A program made the translations under genes and the position numbers. Below the pieces are notes generated by a model. It did not search any database. It saw only the letters and a list, made by a program, of their open reading frames with translations, and had not been told where the DNA came from. A stretch of 64,000 nt of DNA from Calliopsis andreniformis. Its lineage: Eukaryota > Arthropoda > Insecta > Hymenoptera > Andrenidae. Below are positions 54,225 through 64,000 of the stretch, piece after piece (position 1 is the first letter of the stretch; each line of letters opens with the position of its first letter). The DNA lies in assembly GCF_051401765.1 (NCBI RefSeq), contig NW_027480450.1, positions 62,001 to 126,000 of the forward strand, written 5' to 3'.

Positions 54225-55251
54225 CAGTCCTCAAACCTCAATCCTGAATCCTCAATCCTGAATTCTCAATCTTCAGCCCTCAGTCCTCTACAATCAGTTG
54301 TCAATCCTCAATCCTCAATAGTATACCCTCAATTCACAGTTTTCAATACTCAATACTCCATCTGCAATCTTGAAATCTCTATGCACAAACGTCAATACTC
54401 ATCACTCAACCCTCAACACTCAGTCCTCAATGTCCAATCCTCAATCCTCAATTCTCAATCTTCAATCCTCAATCCTCAATCCTCAATCCTCAATCCTCAA
54501 TCCTCAGTACTCAGTCCTCAAACCTCAATCCTCAACCCTCAGGCCTCATCCTCAATCCTCAATCCTCAATCCTCAATCCTCAATCTTCAATCCTCTATAC
54601 TCAATTTTCATTCCTGAATCCTCAGTCCTCAAACATCAATTCTGAATCCTCAATGCTAAATCTTCAACCCGTAATCCTCAGTCCTCAGTACTCAAACATC
54701 AATCCTCAATTCTCAATACTCAGTATAATATCCTGAATTCTCAGGGCTCAAAACTCAAACCTCAATCCTCAACCCTTAGCCCTCATCCTCCATACTCAAT
54801 CCTCAATCCTCAATCCTCAATCCTCATTCCTCAAACCTCAATTCTCAACCCTCAGTCCTCATCCTCAATTCTCAATTCTCAACCCACAATCCTCAATACT
54901 CAATCTTGAATCCTCAATAATCAATCTCCAATCCTAGATCCTCAATCCCCAAACCTCAATCATTAATCCTCAATCTTCAATCCTCAATCCCCAGTCCTCA
55001 ATCTTCAATCCTCAATGCTCAATCTTCAATCCTCAATTCTCAGTCCTCAATCCTCAATCCTCATTCCTCAAACCTCAACCCTCAGTCCTCAATCCTCATT
55101 CTTCAGTCCTCAATACCCAATCCTCAATCTTCAATGCTCAATCCTCAATTCTCAATTCTCGATCCTCAACCCTCAGTCCTCAGTCCTCAAACCTCAGTCC
55201 TCAGCCCTCAGCCCTCGTCCTCAATCCTCAATCCCCAATCATCAATCCTCA
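54225..55251 (+). repeat. First copy of a 2,678-bp-offset duplication
   Basis: It matches 56,903-57,929 at 2,678 bp, anchored on gtatac (54,321 and 56,999). It begins at the conserved heptamers leading into an alpha module with the diagnostic atagtata. It ends near 55,251, where caatctt replaces caatcct. Confidence 0.83.
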
Positions 55252-56902
55252 ATCTTCAATCCTTAATACTCAATCTTCAATCCTCAATCCTCAGTCCTCA
55301 AACCTCAATTCTGAACCCTCAATCCTGATTCCTCAATCTTCAGACCGCAGTCCTCAACAATCTGTAGTCAATCCTCAATCCTCAGTAGAATATCCTCAAT
55401 TCACAGTTTTCAATACTCAATACTCAATCTGCAATCTTCAAATCTATATCCACAAACATCAATTCTCATCACTCAACCCTCAACACTCAGTCCCCTATCC
55501 TCAGCCTTCAACCCTCAATCCTCAATCCTCAATCCTCAACCCTCAGCCCTGATCCTCAATCCTCAATCCTCAATCCTCAATCCTCAATCCTCAATCCTCA
55601 ATCTCCAATACTCGATACTCAATCTTCAATCCTCAATCCTCAGTCCTCAAACCGCAATTCTGAATCCTCAATCCTGAATCCTTAATCTTCAGCCCTCAGT
55701 CCTCAACAATCAGTTGTCAATCCTCAATCCTCAATAGAATATTCTCAATTCAGAGTTTTCGATTCTCAATACTCAATCTGCTATCTTCAAATCTCTATCC
55801 ACAATCATCAATTCTCATCACTCAGCCCTCAACACTCAGTCCTCAATGTTCAATCCTCAATCCTCAATTCTCAATCTTCAATCCAAAATACTGAATCTTC
55901 AATCCTCAATCCTCAATCCTCAATTCTCAATCCTCAATCCTGAATCTTCAATCCTCAGTCCCAAATCCTCAGTCTTCAATCCTCAATCCTCAATCCTCAA
56001 TCCTCAATGCTCAATCCCCAATCCTCATTCTTCAATCCTCAATACCCAATCTTAAATCTTCAATCCTCAACCCTCAGTCCTGAATTCTCAATCCTCAATC
56101 CTCAATTCTCAATCCTCAATCCTCAGTCCACAGTCCTCAATCCTCAATCCTCAATCGTCAGCCCTCAACCTCAATCCTCAATTCTCAATCTTCAATCCTC
56201 AAATCTCAATCTTCAATCCTCAATCCTCAATCCTCAATCCTCAATCCTCAATCCTCAGTACTCAGTCCTCAAACCTCAATCCTCAGCCCTCAGACCTCAT
56301 CCTCAATCCTCAATCCTCAATCCTCAATCCTCAATATTCAATCCTCTATACTCAATCTTCAATCCTGAATCCTCAGTACTCAAACCTCAATTCTGAATCC
56401 TCAATACTAAATCTTCAACCCTCAATCCTCAGTGCGCAATACTCAAACATCAATACTCAATTCTCAATACTCAATAGAATATCCTGAGTTCTCCGGCTTC
56501 AATACTCATACCTTAATCCTCAACCCTCAGCCCTCATTCTCAATCCTCAATCCTCAGTCGTCGATCCTCAATATTCAATCCTCAATACTCACTCTTCAAT
56601 CCTCAATCCTCAATCCTCAATCCTCAATCCTCAATCCTCAGTCATCAATCCTCAATCTTCAATACTCAATCGTCAATCCTCAGTCCTCAATCCTCAATCC
56701 CCAATCCTCGTCCCTCAAACCTCAATCCTTAATCCTCAACCCTCAGCCCTCATCCCCAATCCTCAATCCACCATCCTCAATCCTCAATCCACAATCTTCA
56801 ATCCTCAGTCCTCAAACCTCAATTCTGAATCCTCAATACTCAATCTTCAATCATCAATATTCATTCTTCAATCCTCAAACCTCATCCACAGTCCTCAATC
56901 CT

Positions 56903-57929
56903 CAGTCCTCAAACCTCAACCCTGAATCCTCAATCCTGAATTCTCAATCTTCAGCCCTCAGTCCTCTACAATCAGTTGTCAATCCTCAATCCTCAATAGT
57001 ATACCCTCAATTCACAGTTTTCAATACTCAATACTCCATCTGCAATCTTCAAATCTCTATGCACAAACGGCAATTCTCATCACTCAACCCTCAACACTCA
57101 GTCCTCAATGTCCAATCCTCAATCCTCAATTCTCAATCTTCAATCCTCAATCCTCAATCCTCAATCCTCAATCCTCAATCCTCAGTACTCAGTCCTCAAG
57201 CCTCAATCCTCAACCGTCAGGCCTCATCCTCAATCCTCAATCCTCAATCCTCAATCCTCAATCTTCAATCCTCTATACTCAATTTTCATTCCTGAATCCT
57301 CAGTCCTCAAACATCAATTCTGAATCCTCAATGCTAAATCTTCAACCCGTAATCCTCAGTCCTCAATACTCAAACATCAATCCTCAATTCTCAATACTCA
57401 GTATAATATCCTGAATTCTCAGGGCTCAAAACTCAAACCTCAATCCTCAACCCTTAGCCCTCATCCTCCATACTCAATCCTCAATCCTCAGTCCTCAATC
57501 CTCATTCCTCAAACCTCAATCCTCAACCCTCAGTCCTCATCCTCAATTCTCAATTCTCAACCCACAATCCTCAATACTCAATCTTCAATCCTCAATAATC
57601 AATCTCCAATCCTAGATCCTCAATCCCCAAACCTCAATCATTAATCCTCAATCTTCAATCCTCAATCCCCAGTCCTCAATCTTCAATCCTCAATGCTCAA
57701 TCTTCAATCCTCAATTCTCAGTCCTCAATCCTCAATCCTCATTCCTCAAACCTCAACCCTCAGTCCTCAATCCTCATTCTTCAGTCCTCAATACCCAATC
57801 CTCAATCTTCAATCCTCAATCCTCAATTCTCAATTCTCGATCCTCAACCCTCAGTCCTCAGTCCTCAAACCTCAGTCCTCAGCCCTCAGCCCTCGTCCTC
57901 AATCCTCAATCCTCAATCATCAATCCTCA
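56903..57929 (+). repeat. Second copy of the 2,678-bp-offset duplication
   Basis: It is nearly identical to the copy at 54,225; differences include aaacggc for aaacgtc near 57,066 and caagcct for caaacct near 57,198. It is followed within about 50 bp by the next duplicated segment at 57,979. Confidence 0.83.
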
Positions 57930-57978
57930 ATCCTCAACCCTCATCATTCAATCCTCAATAACCAATCCTCAATCTTCA

Positions 57979-60382
57979 ATCCTCAATCCTCAATCCTCAA
58001 TTCTCAATCCACAAACCTCAGTCCTCAGTCCTCAACAGTCAGTTGTCAATCCTCAATCCTCAATCCACAATAGAATATCCTCAATTCACAGCTTTCAATA
58101 CTCAATACTCAATCTGCAATCTTCAAATCTCTATCCACAAACATCAATCCTCATCACTCAACCCTCAACACTCAGTCCCCAATCCTCAACTTTCAATCCT
58201 CAATACTCAATCCTCAATCCTCAATCCTCAATCTTCAATCCTCAATACTAAACCTTCAATCCTCAATCCTCAATGTTCATTCCTCAATCCTCAATTCTCA
58301 ATCTTCAATCCTCAATACTGAATCTTCAATCCTCAATCCTCAATCCTCAATCCTCAATCCTCAATCCAGAATCTTCAATCCTCAGTACCCAATCCTCAAT
58401 CTTCAATCCTCAATCCTCAATCCTCAATCCTCAAACCTCAACCCTCAACCGTCAGTCCTCGTCCCCAATCCTCAACCCTCAATACTCAATCATCAATACC
58501 CAATTTTCAATCCTCAAACCCCAATCCTCAATCCTAAATCCTCAATTCTCAATATTCAACACACAACCCTCAACCATCAATCCTCAATACTCAATACTCA
58601 ATGGAATATCCTGAATTCTCATGGTTCAATACTGAATCCACAATATTCAATGATCAAATCTCAATCCTCAGTACCCAATACTCAATGTTCAATCCTGAAT
58701 CCTCAATCCTCAATCCTCAAACCTCAATCCTCAATCTTCAATCCTCAATACTCAACCTTCAATCCTCAATCCTCAATCCTCAATCCTCAATCCTCAATCC
58801 TCTATCCTCAACCTTCAACCCTCAATACTCAATCCTCAATCCTCAATCCTCAATCCTCACTCCTAAATTCTCAATCCTCTATCCTCCATTCTCAGACCTC
58901 AAACATCAATACTCAACCCTCAGTCCTCTTCCTCAAACCACAACCCTCAATCCTCAATCCTCAATCTTCTATCATCAATATTCAATCTTCAATCCTCAAT
59001 CCTCAATCCTCTGTCCTCAAACCTCAATCCTGAATCCACAATACTGAATCCTCAATCTTCAGCACTCAGTCCTCAACAATCAGTTGTCAATCCTCAATCT
59101 TCTATAGAATATCATCAATTCACAGTTTTCAATACTCAATACACAATTTGCAATTTTCAAATCTCTATCCACAAACATCAATTCTCATCACTCAACCCTC
59201 AACACTTAGTCCCCAATCCTCAATATTCAATCCTCAATCCACAGTACTCAATCCACTATCCTCAACCTTCAACCCTCAATACTCAATCTTCAATCCTCAA
59301 TCCCCAATCCTCAATCCTCAATCCTCAATCCTCGATCGTCAATCTTCAATCCCCAATACTCAATCTTCAATCCTCAATCCTCAATCCTCAATCCTCAATC
59401 CTCATTCTTCAATCCTCAATACCCAATCCTCAATCTTCAATCCTCAATCCTCAATCCTCAATTCTCAATCCTCAACCCTCAGTCCTCAGTCCTTAAACCT
59501 CAATCCTCAAACCTCAATCCTCAATCCTCAATCTTCAATCCTCAATACTCAATCTTCAATCCTCAATCCTCAGTCCTCAATCCTCAATCTTCAATCCTCA
59601 GTCCCCAATCCTCAATCTTCAATCCTGAATCCTCAATACTCAATCCTCAAACCACAATCCTCAATCTTCAATCCTCAATACTCAACCTTCAATCCTCAAT
59701 CCTCAATCCTCAATCCTCAGTCCCCAATCCTCAATCTTCAATCCTGAATCCTCAATCCTCAATCCTCAATCCTCAATCCTCAATCCTCAATCCTCAATAC
59801 TCAATCTTCAATCCTCAATCCTCAATCCTCAATCTTCAATCCTCTATCCTCAATCCTCAATCCTCAATGTTCAATCCTCAATATCCAATCCTCAATCTTC
59901 AATCCACAATCCTCAGTCCTCAAACCTCAATCCTGAATCCTCAATCCTGAATCCTCAATCTTCAGCCCAGAGTACTCAACAATCAGTTGTCAACCCTCAG
60001 TCCTCAACAGAATATCCTCAATTCACAGTTTTCAATACTCAAAGCTCAATCTGCAATCTTCAAATCTCTATCCACAAACATCAATTATCATCACTCAACC
60101 CTCAACACTCAGTCCCCAATCCTCAACCTTCAATCCTCAATCCTCAATCCTCAATCGTCAATCTTCAATCTTCAGTCCTCAATCCTCAATCTTCAATCCT
60201 CAGTCCCCAATCCTCAATCTTCAATCCTGAATCCTCAATCATCAATCCTCAATCCTCAATCCACAATCTTCAATTCTCAATACTCAATCTTCAATCCTCA
60301 ATCCTCAATCCTCAATCCTCAATCCTCAATCCTCAATCCTCAATATTCAATCCTCAGTACTCAATCTTCAATCCTCAATCCT
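57979..60382 (+). repeat. R1, first copy of a 3,321-bp-offset pair
   Basis: It matches 61,300-63,703 at a constant 3,321 bp: cacaaac 58,010/61,331, CGATCG 59,333/62,654. It is also shared with 4,233 onward (offset 53,746, later 53,739) and in part with N1/M1 at 11,125-12,660. It ends near 60,382, where the second copy turns to gagtcct. Confidence 0.87.
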
Positions 60383-61299
60383 CAATCTTCAATCCTCAAT
60401 ACTCAATCTTCAATCATCAATCCTCAACTCTCAATCCTCAATCCTCAATCCTCAATCGTCGATCTTCAACCCTGAATACTCTGTCTTCAATCCTCAATCC
60501 TCAATCCTCAATCCTCAACCCTCATTCTTCAATCCTCTATACCCAATCCTCAATCTTCAATCCTCAATCCTCAATCCTCAATCGTCAATCTTCAATCTTC
60601 AATCCTCAATACTCAATCTTCAATCCTCAATTCCCAATCCTCAATCCTCAATCCTCAATCCTCAATCGCCAGTCTTCAATCCTCAATACTCAATCTTCAA
60701 TCCTCAATACTCAATCCTCAATCCTCATTCTTCAATCCTCAACACCCAATCCTCAATCTTCAATTTTCAATCCTCAATACTCAATCTTCAATCCTCAATA
60801 CTCAATCCTCAATCCTCAACACCCAATCCTCAATCTTCAATCCTCAATCCTCAATTCTCAATCCTCAATCCTCAGTCCTCAGACCTCAAACATCAATACT
60901 CAAACCTCAGTCCTTGTCCACAAACCACAACCCTCAATCCTCAATCCTCAATCTCCAATCAGCAATCTTCAATCTTCAATCCTCAATACTCAATTTTCAA
61001 TCCTCAATCCTCAATCCTCAATCCTCAATCCTCAATCCTCAATCCTCAATCTTCAATCCTCAATCCTCAATCCTCAATCATCAATCCTCAGACATCAATC
61101 CTCAATATTCAATAGAATATCCTGAATTTGCAGGATTCAATACTCAGCCCTCATCCTCCATCCTCGATCCTCAATCCTCAATCCTCAATCTTCAATCCTC
61201 AATACTCAATCTTCAACCTTCGATCCTCAATCCTCAATCCTCAATCCTCAATCCACAACCCTCAATACTCAATCATCAATACTCAGTCTTCAATCCTCA
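60383..61299 (+). repeat. Linker between the R copies
   Basis: 60,383-60,818 continues the match to P1 (to 3,288). 60,819-60,935 has repeated aacaccc units and cttgtccac not seen on the left. About 60,937-61,299 matches 750-1,110 and, from 61,089, position 4,022 onward. It includes the beta dyad at 61,119-61,136 with spacer AATTTG. All of it is heptamer-derived. Confidence 0.75.
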
Positions 61300-63703
61300 A
61301 TCCTCAATCCTCAATCCTCAATTCTCAATCCACAAACCTCAGTCCTCAGTCCTCAACAGTCAGTTGTCAATCCTCAATCCTCAATCCACAATAGAATATC
61401 CTCAATTCACAGCTTTCAATACTCAATACTCAATCTGCAATCTTCAAATCTCTATCCACAAACATCAATCCTCATCACTCAACCCTCAACACTCAGTCCC
61501 CAATCCTCAACTTTCAATCCTCAATACTCAATCCTCAATCCTCAATCCTCAATCTTCAATCCTCAATACTAAACCTTCAATCCTCAATCCTCAATGTTCA
61601 TTCCTCAATCCTCAATTCTCAATCTTCAATCCTCAATACTGAATCTTCAATCCTCAATCCTCAATCCTCAATCCTCAATCCTCAATCCAGAATCTTCAAT
61701 CCTCAGTACCCAATCCTCAATCTTCAATCCTCAATCCTCAATCCTCAATCCTCAAACCTCAACCCTCAACCGTCAGTCCTCGTCCCCAATCCTCAACCCT
61801 CAATACTCAATCATCAATACTCAATTTTCAATCCTCAAACCCCAATCCTCAATCCTAAATCCTCAATTCTCAATATTCAACACACAACCCTCAACCATCA
61901 ATCCTCAATACTCAATACTCAATGGAATATCCTGAATTCTCATGGTTCAATACTGAATCCACAATATTCAATGATCAAATCTCAATCCTCAGTACCCAAT
62001 ACTCAATCTTCAATCCTGAATCCTCAATCCTCAATCCTCAAACCTCAATCCTCAATCTTCAATCCTCAATACTCAACCTTCAATCCTCAATCCTCAATCC
62101 TCAATCCTCAATCCTCAATCCTCTATCCTCAACCTTCAACCCTCAATACTCAATCCTCAATCCTCAATCCTCAATCCTCACTCCTAAATTCTCAATCCTC
62201 TATCCTCCATTCTCAGACCTCAAACATCAATACTCAACCCTCAGTCCTCTTCCTCAAACCACAACCCTCAATCCTCAATCCTCAATATTCTATCATCAAT
62301 ATTCAATCTTCAATCCTCAATCCTCAATCCTCTGTCCTCAAACCTCAATCCTGAATCCACAATACTGAATCCTCAATCTTCAGCACTCAGTCCTCAACAA
62401 TCAGTTGTCAATCCTCAATCTTCTATAGAATATCATCAATTCACAGTTTTCAATACTCAATACACAATTTGCAATTTTCAAATCTCTATCCACAAACATC
62501 AATTCTCATCACTCAACCCTCAACACTTAGTCCCCAATCCTCAATATTCAATCCTCAATCCACAGTACTCAATCCACTATCCTCAACCTTCAACCCTCAA
62601 TACTCAATCTTCAATCCTCAATCCCCAATCCTCAATCCTCAATCCTCAATCCTCGATCGTCAATCTTCAATCCCCAATACTCAATCTTCAATCCTCAATC
62701 CTCAATCCTCAATCCTCAATCCTCATTCTTCAATCCTCAATACCCAATCCTCAATCTTCAATCCTCAATCCTCAATCCTCAATTCTCAATCCTCAACCCT
62801 CAGTCCTCAGTCCTTAAACCTCAATCCTCAAACCTCAATCCTCAATCCTCAATCTTCAATCCTCAATACTCAATCTTCAATCCTCAATCCTCAGTCCTCA
62901 ATCCTCAATCTTCAATCCTCAGTCCCCAATCCTCAATCTTCAATCCTGAATCCTCAATACTCAATCCTCAAACCACAATCCTCAATCTTCAATCCTCAAT
63001 ACTCAACCTTCAATCCTCAATCCTCAATCCTCAATCCTCAGTCCCCAATCCTCAATCTTCAATCCTGAATCCTCAATCCTCAATCCTCAATCCTCAATCC
63101 TCAATCCTCAATCCTCAATACTCAATCTTCAATCCTCAATCCTCAATCCTCAATCTTCAATCCTCTATCCTCAATCCTCAATCCTCAATGTTCAATCCTC
63201 AATATCCAATCCTCAATTTTCAATCCACAATCCTCAGTCCTCAAACCTCAATCCTGAATCCTCAATCCTGAATCCTCAATCTTCAGCCCAGAGTACTCAA
63301 CAATCAGTTGTCAACCCTCAGTCCTCAACAGAATATCCTCAATTCACAGTTTTCAATACTCAAAGCTCAATCTGCAATCTTCAAATCTCTATCCACAAAC
63401 ATCAATTATCATCACTCAACCCTCAACACTCAGTCCCCAATCCTCAACCTTCAATCCTCAATCCTCAATCCTCAATCGTCAATCTTCAATCTTCAGTCCT
63501 CAATCCTCAATCTTCAATCCTCAGTCCCCAACCCTCAATCTTCAATCCTGAATCCTCAATCATCAATCCTCAATCCTCAATCCACAATCTTCAATTCTCA
63601 ATACTCAATCTTCAATCCTCAATCCTCAATCCTCAATCCTCAATCCTCAATCCTCAATCCTCAATATTCAATCCTCAGTACTCAATCTTCAATCCTCAAT
63701 CCT
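61300..63703 (+). repeat. R2, second copy of the 3,321-bp-offset pair
   Basis: This is the counterpart of R1. It lies within a longer match of 61,087-63,848 to Q1 at 4,020-6,788, so at its right edge it follows Q1 (gagtcct, caaacct) and not R1. Alpha modules fall at the positions predicted from Q1, for example near 62,395 and 63,298. Confidence 0.87.
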
Positions 63704-64000
63704 GAGTCCTCAAACCTCAATACTGAATCCTCAATCCTGAATCCTCAATCTTCAGCCCTAAGTCCTCAACAATCAGAAGTCAATCCTCAATCCTCAATAG
63801 AATATCCTCAATTCACAGTTTTCAATACTCAATACTCAATCTGCAATCCTCAAATCTCTATCCACAAGCATCAATTCTCATCACTCAACACTCAAGACTC
63901 AGTCCCCAATCCTCAACGTTCAATCCTCAATCCTCAATCCTCAATCCTCAATCCTCAATCTTCAATCCTCAATACTCAACCTTCAATCATCAATCCTCAA
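63522..64000 (+). repeat. Right-end copy of 258-736, cut by the window end
   Basis: It carries the rare agactcagtc (63,895) also seen at 631, and an alpha module with agaagt. It overlaps the ends of R2 and of the Q1 match, so it joins two kinds of left-end sequence in one stretch. The array clearly continues past 64,000. Confidence 0.84.

Larger units (their letters stand above)
54114..57978 (+). repeat. Mosaic region between the young blocks and the right end
   Basis: This region holds a 1.03-kb pair (54,225 and 56,903, listed separately), an alpha near 55,350 with the ctgtagt variant seen at 1,454, and 56,253-56,663 shared with 7,870-8,280. About 57,930-57,978 resembles the 11,050 region (ctcatcattc, aataacc). 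No M copy, gene or foreign insertion is visible. Confidence 0.75.
1..64000 (+). repeat. 7-bp (CAATCCT)n satellite array filling the window
   Basis: Every stretch examined reads as head-to-tail heptamers of CAATCCT or one- to three-base variants such as caatact, caatctt, cagtcct, gaatcct, caaccct, caaacct and caatcgt. The direction never flips. The last base of one unit plus the first two of the next (T, C, A) change least; units vary most at the fifth and sixth bases. Rare 6-bp units (catcct, cgtcct) and 8-bp units shift the register. The + strand has very little G and few CpG. No unique DNA interrupts the array and neither end leaves it. Its role is unknown; a structural heterochromatic satellite is the simplest reading. 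An assembly artefact in copy number cannot be excluded. Confidence 0.97.

Noticed and set aside
56432..57295. 287-codon open reading frame, and a 242-codon one at 60,914-61,642
   Set aside because: Same low-complexity heptad translation, cutting across module and block borders with no conserved start.
1..64000. A heptad-repeat coiled-coil or fibrous structural protein
   Set aside because: The 7-residue period is the 21-bp repeat of three DNA heptamers. A proline in nearly every heptad forbids a coiled coil, and all three frames give the same peptide.
1..64000. CRISPR array
   Set aside because: There are no unique spacers between constant repeats, units abut directly, and no cas genes are present.
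1..64000. Telomere repeat array of the plant type (TTTAGGG)
   Set aside because: The G-rich strand unit is AGGATTG, which has no GGG run and does not match TTTAGGG, TTAGGG or TTAGG. A telomere would also not show multi-kb higher-order blocks.
1..64000. Cyanobacterial or other bacterial intergenic heptamer repeat as source
   Set aside because: Bacterial heptamer repeats known to me are short tracts between genes. Here 64 kb has no gene at all. It is not fully excluded, because the organism is unknown.

Overview
The whole window is one uninterrupted satellite array. From the first base to the last, the + strand is built from a 7-bp unit, CAATCCT (minus strand AGGATTG), with exact and point-mutated copies in head-to-tail order. 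I found no gene I can defend, no rRNA or tRNA, no transposon, no CRISPR array and no unique flank. The + strand is almost free of G, so the minus strand is almost free of C. Tens of kilobases of gene-free simple satellite with layered higher-order repeats fit heterochromatin of a eukaryote (centromeric, pericentromeric, subtelomeric or B-chromosome type). The sequence alone does not identify the organism. Short heptamer repeats also occur in some bacteria (for example the STRR repeats of heterocystous cyanobacteria), but I know of none on this scale.

The array has at least four tiers. Tier 1 is the 7-bp unit. Tier 2 is a diverged module of about 140 bp (20 heptamers), present in three related forms named here alpha, beta and gamma; alpha recurs roughly every 0.4-1.1 kb. 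Tier 3 is made of blocks of 1-8 kb, chiefly a 5,381-bp unit (M) present as six full or partial copies. Tier 4 is a block of about 15.4 kb repeated at an offset of exactly 19,986 bp.

Layout: 1-9,325, an older mosaic whose pieces reappear at the right end; 9,326-24,755, the first large block (N1, M1, M2, S1); 24,756-29,328, a partial M (M3); 29,312-44,741, the second large block (N2, M4, M5, S1'); 44,742-46,022, segment T; 46,023-54,113, a modified copy of M5-S1'-T; 54,114-57,978, a mosaic with its own 2,678-bp-offset pair; 57,979-64,000, two copies of a 2.4-kb segment 3,321 bp apart, sharing long stretches with positions 1,766-6,788. Positions 258-736 and 63,522-64,000 are copies of each other, so the array runs off both ends.

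The best mechanistic signal is at the M1/M2 border. The alpha module there is an exact hybrid of the alpha at the start of M and the alpha at its end, as expected if unequal crossover between two alpha copies made the tandem duplication. Insertions and deletions between copies are almost all multiples of 7 bp. The apparent open reading frames (up to 313 codons) follow from a 7-bp unit that has no stop codon in any + frame; I do not regard them as genes. Copy comparisons were made by eye on anchor positions, not by full alignment.
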